A stretch of 64,000 nt of DNA from Clostridium sp. (GCF_026168755.1 NZ_JAPFDR010000012.1:19119-83118), one strand, 5' to 3'; positions 35,955-45,061 are shown, counted from the first letter of the stretch. Numbers and translations are program-made. The notes: a model not told the origin generated them from the sequence alone.

Positions 35955-36706
35955 TAGAAGTAAAGAATATAACTAAAACTTATGGAAATAAAAAAGTAGT
36001 AGATAATGTATCTTTAAATATACAAGAAGGAAAAATAACTTCTTTCATAGGACCAAATGGAGCTGGTAAAAGTACTCTTCTTTCAATAATGAGTAGACTT
36101 TTAAAAAGAGATTCTGGAGAAGTTTTAGTTGATGGTAAAGATGTATTAAAATGGGATAATAAAGAGTTAGCTAAAAAAATAGCGATTCTAAGACAATCAA
36201 ATAATATTAATATTAGGTTAACTATTAGAGAGTTGGTTAGTTTTGGTAGATTTCCTCATTCTCAAGGAAATTTAAAAGAAGAAGATTATAAATATATAGA
36301 TGAAGCAATTAACTATATGCAACTTAAGGAGTTTGAGAATAGATACTTGGATGAGCTAAGTGGAGGACAAAGACAAAGAGCATATATTGCCATGGTAATA
36401 GCTCAAAATAGTGATTATATATTCTTAGATGAGCCTTTAAATAATTTAGATATGAAACATTCAGTTGAAATTATGAAAATTTTAAGAAAGCTTTGTGATG
36501 AATTGAAGAAAACAGTTGTAATAGTAATACATGATATTAACTTTGCATCTTGTTATTCAGATTATATAGTGGCTTTAAAGGATGGAAAACTTATAAAGAA
36601 TGGACTTGCTGAAGAAACTATACAGAAGGAAGAACTAGAGAATATTTATGAAATAGATTTCCATATTGAAAATATTAATAACAGGAATATATGTGTATAT
36701 TTCTAA
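35951..36706 (+). CDS. Siderophore ABC transporter ATPase (YclP-like)
   Basis: A 251-aa ABC ATPase of the FecE/YclP kind. Walker A is GPNGAGKST near residue 36, the Q-loop is at RQSNN, the signature is LSGGQRQRAY near 136, Walker B is YIFLDEPLNNLD near 156, and the switch histidine is in VIHDIN near 193. It couples ATP hydrolysis to siderophore import through the two permeases upstream. Confidence 0.92.
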   Translation: MIEVKNITKTYGNKKVVDNVSLNIQEGKITSFIGPNGAGKSTLLSIMSRLLKRDSGEVLVDGKDVLKWDNKELAKKIAILRQSNNINIRLTIRELVSFGRFPHSQGNLKEEDYKYIDEAINYMQLKEFENRYLDELSGGQRQRAYIAMVIAQNSDYIFLDEPLNNLDMKHSVEIMKILRKLCDELKKTVVIVIHDINFASCYSDYIVALKDGKLIKNGLAEETIQKEELENIYEIDFHIENINNRNICVYF

Positions 36707-36723
36707 TAATAAAATGATTATAA

Positions 36724-36743
36724 AGGCAAATTTAAATTTGCCT
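36724..36743. other. Palindrome between ATPase and binding-protein genes
   Basis: A 20-nt perfect palindrome (AGGCAAATTT and its complement) lies 18 nt after the ATPase stop. It lacks a T run, so it may be an mRNA-processing or stability hairpin setting the higher level of the downstream binding protein, or a weak terminator. Confidence 0.45.
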
Positions 36744-36761
36744 ATTATATAAAATATATAA

Positions 36762-36776
36762 TGATAATGAATATCA
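36762..36776. promoter_or_regulatory. Second Fur-like box, upstream of the binding-protein gene
   Basis: TGATA-ATGAA-TATCA is an imperfectly spaced Fur-like repeat 32 nt before the binding-protein start, suggesting that this gene has an additional iron-regulated promoter. Confidence 0.5.
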
Positions 36777-36807
36777 ATATTAAAGATGTATAAAGAGGTG
36801 GATAATA

Positions 36808-37749
36808 ATGAAGAAAAAAACAATAATATCAATAGCAGTGTTATTAGTAGTAGTGTTAGGTATATTTGGTATTACTAAATTTGTAGGAGAAGAAGGGAAT
36901 AGTGAAGGAGAAACTGTAGTAGTTACTCATGAGCTTGGAGAAACAACAGTTAATAAAAATCCTAAAAGAATAGTAGTATTTGATTATGGGATTTTAGACT
37001 CATTAGATAAATTAGGAGTTGAAGGAATAGTAGGTGTAGTTCAAAGTGGACTTCCAGATCATTTAAGTAAGTTTGCAAGCGAAGAATATTCAAGTATTGG
37101 ATCTTTAAAAGAACCAGACATGGAAAAGATATTTGAATTAACTCCAGATTTAATAATAATTTCAGGAAGACAAGCTGATTACTATGAAGAATTAATAAAA
37201 ATTGCACCAACAATACATTTAGGTGTAAAAAATGAAAATTATTTAGAATCATTTACAGAAAATATGAATACATTAGGTAAAATATTTGGAGAAGAAAAAG
37301 CTGTTGAGAAAGAGCTTGCAACTATAACTGAAGCAATTGAAAAATTAAATACAAAAGTTACAGAAAAAGGTGTTAATGGACTTATAGCCTTAGCTAACGA
37401 TGGAGCATTTAGTGTTTATGGAGCAGAGTCAAGATTTGGAATAATACACAATAGTTTTGGAGTTACTCCAATTGATGATACTATTGAAGCTTCTACTCAC
37501 GGTCAAAAGGCTTCATTTGAATATATTGTAGAAAAGAACCCTAAATATCTATTTGTTGTTGATAGAGCTGCAGTTACAGGGGGAACAACTTCAGCTAAAG
37601 AGTTATTTGAAAATGAATTAATGGCAAAAACAGATGCATATCAAAATGATAATATAGTTTACTTAGATCCAAGTATTTGGTATACTGCAACAGGTGGATT
37701 CACATCAACAATGATGATGGTAGAAGAAATAGACAATGCAATAAAATAG
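36808..37749 (+). CDS. Siderophore-binding protein (YclQ-like), no lipobox
   Basis: A 313-aa periplasmic-binding-fold protein. The C-terminal half is strongly of the YclQ/FatB kind: ANDGAFSVYGAESRFGIIHN, STHGQKASFEYI, NPKYLFVVDRAAVTGG and YLDPSIWYTATGG, so catecholate or petrobactin-type ligands are likely. The N terminus is a lysine-rich start and hydrophobic helix (residues 6-26) but there is no cysteine for lipidation anywhere in the protein. It would therefore be anchored by an uncleaved helix or released, unlike normal Gram-positive binding proteins. Preceded by GAGGTG and a Fur-like box. Confidence 0.9.
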   Translation: MKKKTIISIAVLLVVVLGIFGITKFVGEEGNSEGETVVVTHELGETTVNKNPKRIVVFDYGILDSLDKLGVEGIVGVVQSGLPDHLSKFASEEYSSIGSLKEPDMEKIFELTPDLIIISGRQADYYEELIKIAPTIHLGVKNENYLESFTENMNTLGKIFGEEKAVEKELATITEAIEKLNTKVTEKGVNGLIALANDGAFSVYGAESRFGIIHNSFGVTPIDDTIEASTHGQKASFEYIVEKNPKYLFVVDRAAVTGGTTSAKELFENELMAKTDAYQNDNIVYLDPSIWYTATGGFTSTMMMVEEIDNAIK

Positions 37750-37760
37750 ATTTAATAAAT

Positions 37761-37800
37761 AAAAATAAGCTAGTTACAAATTAGTATCTAGCTTATTTTT
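37761..37800 (+). terminator. Intrinsic terminator of the siderophore operon
   Basis: AAAAATAAGCTAG pairs with CTAGCTTATTTTT around a 14-nt loop, 11 nt after the stop. Confidence 0.88.
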
Positions 37801-37960
37801 ATATGAAAAGTTATAGTGAAATATCAATTAATATAAAAATAAAATAGGTAATAAAATTAAATTTTACTAAAAACAAAGTAAAGTATGATAAAATAATAAT
37901 TGATGTAGCTTTGGTTTATAATAGGTTACTTTACAAGAAAATAGTATAGGAGAATGCAGA

Positions 37961-38614
37961 ATGGTTAAAGCGGTAGTTTTTGATTTAGATGGTACATTAT
38001 TAGATACATTAGAGGATTTGGCAAATGCATGTAATTATGCATTAAAAAGTTGTGGGTTTAAAGAACATGATGTAAAAGATTATACTAGATTCGTAGGAAA
38101 TGGAAGATATAAATTAATTCAACGTATAGTACCAAATAAGTATAAAAAAGATAAAAAATTAATAGATAAAGTTTTGAGATTATTTGATGAGTATTATGAA
38201 GAGCATATGGTTGATATGACAAAACCTTATGATGGTATTATAAGAATGATAGAAGAGTTAAAAAATAAAAATATAAAAATTGCAATAGTTTCAAATAAAC
38301 CACATGAATTTGTAGGAGGGGTTGTTAGAAGATATTTTGGAGATGCTTTTGAAATAACATATGGGCAAAGACCAAATCATCCAACTAAGCCAGATCCTAA
38401 AACTATTTATGAAGTAATGGAATTATTAAATGTTGAAAAAAGTGAATGTATATATGTTGGTGACTCTGATGTAGATGTAAATACTGCAAAAAATGCAGGA
38501 GTTAAATCAGTTGGAGTTTCATGGGGCTTTAGAGGTGAAGGAGAGTTAAGAGAAGCTGGTGCAGATTATATAATCAAAAATCCAATTGAATTAATGGAGT
38601 TATTAATAGTATAA
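37961..38614 (+). CDS. HAD-superfamily phosphatase (phosphoglycolate-phosphatase-like)
   Basis: A 217-aa HAD hydrolase of subfamily IA. Motif I is DLDGTLLDTLEDL (nucleophile Asp8), motif II is IVSNKP near 109, the lysine is in TKPDPKTIY near 147 and motif III is YVGDSDVDVNTAKNAGV near 168. The closest well-known relatives are phosphoglycolate phosphatases (Gph) and pyrophosphatase PpaX; the substrate is not determined. Monocistronic, ribosome site AGGAG. Confidence 0.82.
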   Translation: MVKAVVFDLDGTLLDTLEDLANACNYALKSCGFKEHDVKDYTRFVGNGRYKLIQRIVPNKYKKDKKLIDKVLRLFDEYYEEHMVDMTKPYDGIIRMIEELKNKNIKIAIVSNKPHEFVGGVVRRYFGDAFEITYGQRPNHPTKPDPKTIYEVMELLNVEKSECIYVGDSDVDVNTAKNAGVKSVGVSWGFRGEGELREAGADYIIKNPIELMELLIV

Positions 38615-38676
38615 AAGCAAATAAATTTTTGACAAGATAGATATATGAGATTAGCTTATATATCTATTTTGCTTTT
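38612..38676 (+). terminator. Terminator after the HAD phosphatase
   Basis: AAGATAGATATAT pairs with ATATATCTATTTT (38633-38670), and outer AAAAGCAAA/TTTTGCTTTT arms extend the stem; a T tract ends it. Confidence 0.75.
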
Positions 38677-38696
38677 AATGTAAATGATAAAAAATA

Positions 38697-38725
38697 TTGA
38701 CAAAGTATAAAAAAAGATATATTAT
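38697..38725 (+). promoter_or_regulatory. Promoter of the Rrf2-family regulator
   Basis: TTGACA and TATTAT separated by 17 nt. ATACCGATAGGAAAA follows at about 38733-38747, just at the transcription start, and is a candidate site for autoregulation. Confidence 0.65.
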
Positions 38726-38781
38726 AAACATAATACCGATAGGAAAAGTAGGAAATTGAAGTGTTGAAAGTAGGTGAATTT

Positions 38782-39213
38782 ATGAAAATTTCTACTAAAG
38801 GAAGATATGGAATTAGAGCTTTAATTGATTTAGTAATTAATTCTGAATGTGGAAGTGTAACTTTAAAAGCTATATCAGAACGTCAAGAAATATCTGAAAG
38901 ATATCTGGAACAAATATTTTCATTACTTAGAAAATCAGGCTTAATAATAGGAAGGAAGGGAGCACAAGGGGGATACAATTTATCAAAAAGTCCCAACGAA
39001 ATTACAATAGGTGAGGTTTTAAGAGCTTTAGAAGGTGAGTCCCTTCTTGTAGATATAAGTGATGATAATTCAAATGATATGGAAAGGTTTGTAAATAAAG
39101 TTATTTGGATTGAAATCAATAAAAAAATAAATGATTACTTTGATTCAATAACATTAGAATATATTGTTGAACAATATAGAAAAGAAAAAGAAGAAATTAT
39201 ATATTATATATAA
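38782..39213 (+). CDS. Rrf2-family regulator, CymR-like
   Basis: A 143-aa Rrf2 winged-helix regulator: MKISTKGRYGIRALIDLV at the start, SERYLEQIFSLLRKSGLI as recognition region and GRKGAQGGYNLSK as wing. The three cysteines that hold the Fe-S cluster in IscR/NsrR are absent (one cysteine, near residue 17), so it belongs with cluster-less members such as CymR, the regulator of cysteine metabolism. The next gene is a TcyP-type cystine transporter, a known CymR target in Bacillus, which supports the reading. ATG 38782 is chosen for its AGGTGA site; GTG 38761 has none. Confidence 0.82.
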   Translation: MKISTKGRYGIRALIDLVINSECGSVTLKAISERQEISERYLEQIFSLLRKSGLIIGRKGAQGGYNLSKSPNEITIGEVLRALEGESLLVDISDDNSNDMERFVNKVIWIEINKKINDYFDSITLEYIVEQYRKEKEEIIYYI

Positions 39214-39284
39214 TTTAAGCTAGTATAAGTTATAAATTTGATGTAATATATATGTTGATTTTTATAAATATATAGGAGGAAAAA

Positions 39285-40661
39285 ATGAATAATACTTTTT
39301 TATCAGATTTTATAATGATAACAAATTTTAAGACAATAGCCTTTATTATTCTTCTTGTAGTCGTGTTATTTGGAGTAAATGTTATGGCTAAAAAGAAAGT
39401 AAAGTTTTCTACAAGAATGATAGTTTCAACTATTGTAGGTTTGATATTAGGAATAATAATTCAATTAGTAGCAGGATTCCCAAATAACCCAGAGGATGTT
39501 CAGTGGATTAATGAAGTGAATAAGTGGTATGGACTTATTGGATATGGGTTTATGGACTTATTAAAAATGCTTGTAGTACCTTTAATATTTGTATCTATAA
39601 TTAGAGTTATTATTAATATGAAGGCAGGAGAAAATCTTGGGAAATTAACAACTCGATCACTACTTATATTACTAGGAACAACGACTATTGCTACTATTGT
39701 TGCTATTATAGTAGGTAATTTATTTAAACTAGGAGTTTCAGCAAATGTAGTTGAGAGTACAAGTGAAATAAGAGAAATAACACCAGTAGTTGATACTTTA
39801 AGAGGATTACTTCCATCAAACCCAGTATCTGCAATGGCAGAAGGTAATGTAGTTGCAGTAGTAATTTTTGCAGCATTTATTGGTAACTCTATGAAAATAT
39901 TAAATAAAAAATATAGTGATGTTATTAAGCCTGTAACTGATTTAGTTAATGGTTCTTATAAAATAATTACTAGTATTGCAATGACTGTTATAAAGTTTAT
40001 GCCTTATGCAGTAGTAGCATTACTTGCTAATACAATAGCTGGAAGAGGTTTATCAGCTATAAAAGAAGTTGTTGGATTTATAGTAGCTCTATATGTAAGT
40101 ATAGGTATTGTATTTATTATACATTTAATAATTATTGCAGTTTTAGGTATTAGTCCATTTAAATACTTGAAAAAAGTTATGGAACCATTGATTTTAGCTT
40201 TTACATCTCGTTCAAGTTTAGGAACATTACCAGTTACAATAGAAACATTAACTGATGGGGTTGGTGTAGATAATGGAATAGCTTCATTTGTAGGAAGTTT
40301 GGGCTCAAATATGGGGATGAATGGATGTGCAGCTATTTATCCAGCATTAATGGCTGTAACATTAGCAAACATGTCAGGAACAACAATGGATATAAGCTTC
40401 TATGGAATGCTTATAGTAATAATAGTTATTGGTTCACTAGGAATTGCAGGTTTACCAGGTAGTGCAACTATGGCAGTTTCAGTAGTTATATCAGGAATGG
40501 GCATGGGAGCATACTTCCCATTAGCAGGAGGAATAATAGCAATTGATCCTATACTAGATATGGGACGTACAATGTTAAACGTAAATGGGACAATGGTTAC
40601 AGCAGTAGCTGTAGGAAAAAGTTTTAATAAAATAGATAAAGAAAAGCTAAATAAAAAGTAA
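39285..40661 (+). CDS. tcyP: Cystine/dicarboxylate:cation symporter (TcyP-like, DAACS family)
   Basis: A 458-aa DAACS (SLC1-like) symporter with eight helices and two hairpins. The serine-rich hairpin reads AFTSRSSLGTLPVTIETL near 305, and helix 7 has the NMGMNGCAAIYP segment near 343, close to TcyP/YhcL cystine transporters rather than to GltP glutamate transporters. Length and extra N-terminal helix (about residues 10-35) also fit TcyP. Located 71 nt after the CymR-like regulator in the same direction. Strong AGGAGG site. Confidence 0.85.
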   Translation: MNNTFLSDFIMITNFKTIAFIILLVVVLFGVNVMAKKKVKFSTRMIVSTIVGLILGIIIQLVAGFPNNPEDVQWINEVNKWYGLIGYGFMDLLKMLVVPLIFVSIIRVIINMKAGENLGKLTTRSLLILLGTTTIATIVAIIVGNLFKLGVSANVVESTSEIREITPVVDTLRGLLPSNPVSAMAEGNVVAVVIFAAFIGNSMKILNKKYSDVIKPVTDLVNGSYKIITSIAMTVIKFMPYAVVALLANTIAGRGLSAIKEVVGFIVALYVSIGIVFIIHLIIIAVLGISPFKYLKKVMEPLILAFTSRSSLGTLPVTIETLTDGVGVDNGIASFVGSLGSNMGMNGCAAIYPALMAVTLANMSGTTMDISFYGMLIVIIVIGSLGIAGLPGSATMAVSVVISGMGMGAYFPLAGGIIAIDPILDMGRTMLNVNGTMVTAVAVGKSFNKIDKEKLNKK

Positions 40662-40671
40662 TGCATGAAAC

Positions 40672-40726
40672 AAAAGTAGTTAATTTAATACTAGATAAAT
40701 TAATTTAGTATAATTGGCTACTTTTT
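40672..40726 (+). terminator. Terminator after tcyP
   Basis: AAAAGTAG (40672-40679) pairs with CTACTTTT (40718-40725), with inner TACTA/TAGTA pairing, then T-rich sequence. The remaining gap to 41048 is AT-rich and has no gene; a TTGATA box near 40850 could belong to the promoter of the next operon. Confidence 0.75.
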
Positions 40727-41048
40727 ATTTAGCTAAGAAAAGGAAATAATAAGGGTATTTATATAAAATATAATAAAAATATATTCATCTATGTGAAATT
40801 TATATAAAATTTTATCACAAATTAGATAATATTTAGACTTAGTATCTTTTGATATAAACAAAAATATAGTAAAATATAATTTATTAATAATTAATAGATT
40901 TTATGAAAAAAATTTTTATTTAAAAGCAAGATATAAGTTCATCTATTCAATTAGAATCTACTCTTTTAAAGCTAAACTACTTTATTAAATTTATAACTCT
41001 GTTTTTAAAGAGATATTAAAATTAAGCATTATGATAGGAGACAAAAAT

Positions 41049-43259
41049 ATGGAATATAAAAATAAAAAATATAAAAAAAAGAAAAAAACAATTGGCTATA
41101 AAAGTAGATTATATATTGTTTCAATTATTGTATTCTGTCTATTAGCATTTCTTGTATTAAGATTAGTATGGTTAACATTAGTAAGTGGACGAGCATTAGA
41201 GGCAAAGGCAAATTCGGAATGGCAAAAGGAAATTAGTGTAACAGCTAAAAGAGGGGACATTTTAGACAGAAATGAATCAGTACTAGTATCTTCTGCTAAT
41301 GTATATAGAATAGACTTTGACTTAGATTCAGTTAGGAATCATATAGAAGACAAGGATTTAACTATGGATGATATTGCAGTTGAAATTTCAGAGGTGACAG
41401 GTGTAGGGGTTGATAAAGTTCTTGAAGCGTTAAACAGAAAAAATTCAGATGGAAGTGACGCTAGTTATGCACCATTGGTTAGAGGAGTTACTAAAGCTGT
41501 TGCTGATAGTGCTGATGAATTGGGGATATATGGACTTATAGTTTCTAGAGATGTAAAAAGATATTATCCTAATGGAAACTTTTTAGCAAGTGCATTAGGT
41601 GGAATTAACTCAGAAGGAACAGGCTTAACAGGTATAGAATTACAATATGATGATTATTTAGCTGGAATTGCAGGTATGAAAATAGGATCTTATGATAGTT
41701 GGGGAAATAGGTTACCGTTTGATACATATAAGTTTACTCCAGCTATAGACGGTAGTGATGTTATAACAACAGTAGATGAAAATTTACAGTATATAGCTGA
41801 AAAAATTGCACAAAAAGGGTTAGAGGAACATAATGCTAAAGGTGTCCATGTACTTATTATGGATCCTAATAATGGAGAAGTATTAGCAATGGTAAATAAG
41901 CCAGATTATGATCCCAATAATCCATTTTCAGGATATGAAAGCTTTGAAGGTGAAACTGATAATGATAAAATACAAAATATGTGGAGGAATTGGTTAGTAA
42001 GTGATACTTTTGAGCCAGGTTCAACATTTAAAACTGTAACAATGATTGCAGCATTAGAAAAAGGTGTAGTTAGTGATTCTGATACATTTGTTTGTAATGG
42101 ATCAGTTAAATTTGGAAACACTACTGTTCATTGTTGGAAGCATGAAGGACATGGTACACAAACTTTAGCAGAAGTTTTAAAGAATTCTTGTAATGTTGGA
42201 ATGATGGAAATTGGTGAAAGACTTGGAATTGAAAATTTAAATGAATATATATATAAATTAGGATTTGGAAAGACAACAGGTATTGATTTACCAGGAGAAG
42301 CATCAGGAATAGTTAAATCAAGTGATACAGTATCTGCAATTGATTTAGCTACTATATCGTTTGGACAGACTAATACAGTTACAACAATGCAACTTATGAC
42401 AGCATTTAATGCAATTGCAAATGGGGGAGATCTTATTCAGCCACATATAGTAAAAGAAATTTCTCGTGAAGATGAAAGTGGCAATAGAGTTATTGATGAA
42501 ACTATAAAACCAACAATAAAGAAAGATGTATTATCTGATGAGAGTACAGCTTTACTTAGAAGTTATTTAGAGAGAACAGTTACTAAAGATGGACCTGATG
42601 GAGCCTTTGTACAAGGTTATAATATAGGAGGAAAGACAGGAACGGCTCAAAAGGTTGATCCTACAACTGGAACATATTCAACAGATAAATATATATCATC
42701 GATGATTGCTTTAGCGCCAGTAGAAAATCCACAAATAACAGTATTTATAGCAGTAGATGAACCAAGTAATGGAGCTTATTATGGTGGGGAAGTTGCTGCT
42801 CCATTAATGAAGGAATTATTCGAAGAAGTATTTAAATATATGGATTCACCACTTGCTAAGAAAAGATTTTCTATTTATAAAAATGTAATAATTCCAGATG
42901 TAAGAGGAAAATCTATTGAAGAAGCAAAAGAAATATTAAAGGAAAATGGTTTGGAAGCTGAAGTTAAGGGAAATGGAAAAACTATTATTTCAATGGATTC
43001 TTATCCAGGTTCAACAGTAAAAGAAGGAACTACTATTTCCATTACAGCTAAAGACAGTGGACAAGTGGAAAAAGAAATTATAATGCCAGATTTGAAAGGG
43101 ACTACTGAGGAGTTTGCAACTTCTGTTTTAGATAATCTTGGATTGGTATATGAATTTAAAGGAGAGGGAATTGTTGATTCTCAAGGTATAGCTAATGGAA
43201 ATAAAGTTGTAAAAGGAACAAAAGTTACAATAACATTAAAAAAAGAATATGAATATTAA
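41049..43259 (+). CDS. spoVD: SpoVD/FtsI-type penicillin-binding transpeptidase with two PASTA domains
   Basis: Class B PBP (736 aa). A lysine-rich cytoplasmic start and one membrane helix (about 20-43) are followed by the dimerisation domain (RGDILDRNESVL) and the transpeptidase domain with SxxK (EPGSTFKTV, Ser near 325), SxN (NSCNVG near 380) and KTG (GGKTGTAQ near 529). Cys residues in TFVCNGSVKF ... VHCWKHEGHG sit where SpoVD carries its redox-sensitive pair. Two C-terminal PASTA repeats start at IPDVRGKSIEE and MPDLKGTTEE. ATG 41049 lies 8 nt after GGAG; the upstream ATG 41031 overlaps that site. Pairs with the FtsW-type gene downstream. Confidence 0.9.
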   Translation: MEYKNKKYKKKKKTIGYKSRLYIVSIIVFCLLAFLVLRLVWLTLVSGRALEAKANSEWQKEISVTAKRGDILDRNESVLVSSANVYRIDFDLDSVRNHIEDKDLTMDDIAVEISEVTGVGVDKVLEALNRKNSDGSDASYAPLVRGVTKAVADSADELGIYGLIVSRDVKRYYPNGNFLASALGGINSEGTGLTGIELQYDDYLAGIAGMKIGSYDSWGNRLPFDTYKFTPAIDGSDVITTVDENLQYIAEKIAQKGLEEHNAKGVHVLIMDPNNGEVLAMVNKPDYDPNNPFSGYESFEGETDNDKIQNMWRNWLVSDTFEPGSTFKTVTMIAALEKGVVSDSDTFVCNGSVKFGNTTVHCWKHEGHGTQTLAEVLKNSCNVGMMEIGERLGIENLNEYIYKLGFGKTTGIDLPGEASGIVKSSDTVSAIDLATISFGQTNTVTTMQLMTAFNAIANGGDLIQPHIVKEISREDESGNRVIDETIKPTIKKDVLSDESTALLRSYLERTVTKDGPDGAFVQGYNIGGKTGTAQKVDPTTGTYSTDKYISSMIALAPVENPQITVFIAVDEPSNGAYYGGEVAAPLMKELFEEVFKYMDSPLAKKRFSIYKNVIIPDVRGKSIEEAKEILKENGLEAEVKGNGKTIISMDSYPGSTVKEGTTISITAKDSGQVEKEIIMPDLKGTTEEFATSVLDNLGLVYEFKGEGIVDSQGIANGNKVVKGTKVTITLKKEYEY

Positions 43260-43283
43260 ATATTGTATACTGGAGAAAAGAAT

Positions 43284-44477
43284 ATGAATAGTAATGCTAA
43301 AAGGTTAAAAAAAGGAAAGAGTGGGAAAAAATTAAAAAGAAAGTCTAAGATAAACTCTGTAAATCCATATATACTATATTCTGTATTAGCACTTGTTGCA
43401 ATAGGAATAATTATGGTATTTTCAGCAAGTTATTATGATGCACTTTATAAACATAAAGATGTATTCTATTTTTTGAAAAAAGAACTTACATGGGCTCCTA
43501 TAGGCTTAGTAGCATTAGTAGTTATGATGTTAATAGATTATCATACATGGAAGAGATTTACGGTAGGTGCATACTTAGTTACAGTAGTAGCTTTAGTAGC
43601 AGTTTTGCTTGTGGGAAGTAATATCAATGGTGCTACACGTTGGTTAAGGATTGCTGGGGTTTCCTTTCAACCATCAGAGCTTGCCAAATATGTTATAGTT
43701 TTTTTCTTGGCAATGATGATAGATAAGTATGGGGGAGTAAGTAAAACTTGGAAGGTTCCATTAGTATATTTAGGTTCAGCAGCTTTATTTGCTGGCTTAG
43801 TATATAAAGAAAATAATTTAAGTATTGCATCTATTATAATGTTTGTTGCATTTATAATGATTTTTGTATCAGGGATGAGTTTTAAGCAAACAGTTGCTTT
43901 AATAGGTATTGGTGGAGTTGCAGGAACTATAGGTATTTTTAGTTCGGATTACAGAACGGAGAGATTTGTAAGTTTTTTAAATCCTTGGAAATATGCTAAC
44001 GATGAAGGGTACCAATTAATACATTCTCTTTATGCTATAGGTTCAGGAGGATTATTTGGTGTAGGCTTAGGAAATTCAAAGCAAAAAGCTTTATATATGC
44101 CTGAGCCACATAATGATTTTATATTTGCTATAATAGGTGAAGAGTTAGGACTTATTGGATGTATTGTAGTTATTTCAATATTTGTAATATTAATAGTAGC
44201 AGGAATAAAAGTAGCATCCAGGGCAAAGGATAGATATGGTAAGCTTTTAGCAACAGGAATTATTTCGGTTATTGCAGTACAAGCTATAATTAATATTGCT
44301 GTTGTTACAGGAAGTATGCCTGTTACAGGTGTTCCGTTACCTTTTATAAGTTATGGAGGAACTTCATTAGTATTTAATTTGGCTGCCATGGGAGTATTGT
44401 TAAATATATCAAGACAGTGCAAAAGTCCTAAGGATGAAATTGAAGAAAGAATAATAAAAAGTAAAATGAATATTTAA
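43284..44477 (+). CDS. ftsW: SEDS-family glycosyltransferase (FtsW/SpoVE type)
   Basis: Peptidoglycan polymerase of the SEDS family (397 aa) with a long basic cytoplasmic N terminus and about ten membrane helices. Conserved segments are NGATRWLRIAGVSFQPSEL near 118-136, GLGNSKQKALYMPEPHNDFI near 260 and TGVPLPFISYGGTSLV near 347. It follows the SpoVD-type PBP by 24 nt, the usual SEDS/class-B-PBP partnership. Whether the pair serves division (FtsW/FtsI) or spore cortex (SpoVE/SpoVD) cannot be settled by sequence, though the PBP cysteines favour cortex. ATG 43284 follows GGAG. Confidence 0.9.
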   Translation: MNSNAKRLKKGKSGKKLKRKSKINSVNPYILYSVLALVAIGIIMVFSASYYDALYKHKDVFYFLKKELTWAPIGLVALVVMMLIDYHTWKRFTVGAYLVTVVALVAVLLVGSNINGATRWLRIAGVSFQPSELAKYVIVFFLAMMIDKYGGVSKTWKVPLVYLGSAALFAGLVYKENNLSIASIIMFVAFIMIFVSGMSFKQTVALIGIGGVAGTIGIFSSDYRTERFVSFLNPWKYANDEGYQLIHSLYAIGSGGLFGVGLGNSKQKALYMPEPHNDFIFAIIGEELGLIGCIVVISIFVILIVAGIKVASRAKDRYGKLLATGIISVIAVQAIINIAVVTGSMPVTGVPLPFISYGGTSLVFNLAAMGVLLNISRQCKSPKDEIEERIIKSKMNI

Positions 44478-44478
44478 T

Positions 44479-44509
44479 AAAGAGGTTGTGAAAGCAGCCT
44501 CTTTATTTT
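44479..44509 (+). terminator. Terminator after the FtsW-type gene
   Basis: AAAGAGG/CCTCTTT stem, extended inward by four pairs to a GAAA loop, followed by ATTTTG. Confidence 0.82.
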
Positions 44510-44515
44510 GTATAA

Positions 44516-44552
44516 CAAGAAATATTTATCGTATAACAATAAATATTTCTTG
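44516..44552. promoter_or_regulatory. 14-bp inverted repeat upstream of the DUF2975/HTH operon
   Basis: CAAGAAATATTTAT and ATAAATATTTCTTG flank a 9-nt centre CGTATAACA, and GTATAACAA/GTATAACAA also occurs as a direct repeat. It lies about 45 nt before the operon start, overlapping the likely -35, so it is a candidate operator for the HTH protein of this operon. Confidence 0.55.
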
Positions 44553-44597
44553 ATTTAATATAAAGTGTAATATAAAATATTTATGAGGTGATTAAGA

Positions 44598-45047
44598 TTG
44601 AAGAATAATATATTCAGAAAAATATTATATATACTGTCAGTTTTAGCAGTTTGTATTACAGGAATTGGAGGAGTATGTATACCTTGGATTACTAGGTGGT
44701 ACTATTTAAACTTTGCTACTACAGAAGTGCCAAGATTTATAAGTACATTTTTGTTTATAACAGTAATTCCTTTTTTACTTTTATTAATTGAGGTTATGAA
44801 GTTATCTAAAAGTTTACTTAATGATACATATTTAAATATAAATACATTAAAAAGATTAAAGAGAATAAGTATTTATTCTTTAATTGAGTTTGTTATTTAT
44901 TTAATAGGAATTATATTTATTTATCGCAATTTGGTATTTATTGTAGTTACTATTGCAACTTTAATGGTTTTTATTATTACATCAGTAGTTAGAGAGCTTA
45001 TAGTAAAAGGAATAGAGTTAAAAGAAGAGATTGACTTAACAATTTAA
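44598..45047 (+). CDS. DUF2975 membrane protein
   Basis: A 149-aa membrane protein with four hydrophobic helices and short loops, of the DUF2975 type that is routinely paired with a small YozG-like HTH gene. Start is TTG 44598, 7 nt after GAGGTG. Function unknown; the constant partnership suggests that the membrane protein modulates the HTH regulator or the reverse. Confidence 0.78.
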   Translation: MKNNIFRKILYILSVLAVCITGIGGVCIPWITRWYYLNFATTEVPRFISTFLFITVIPFLLLLIEVMKLSKSLLNDTYLNINTLKRLKRISIYSLIEFVIYLIGIIFIYRNLVFIVVTIATLMVFIITSVVRELIVKGIELKEEIDLTI

Positions 45048-45061
45048 GGAGAGCAAACTAA

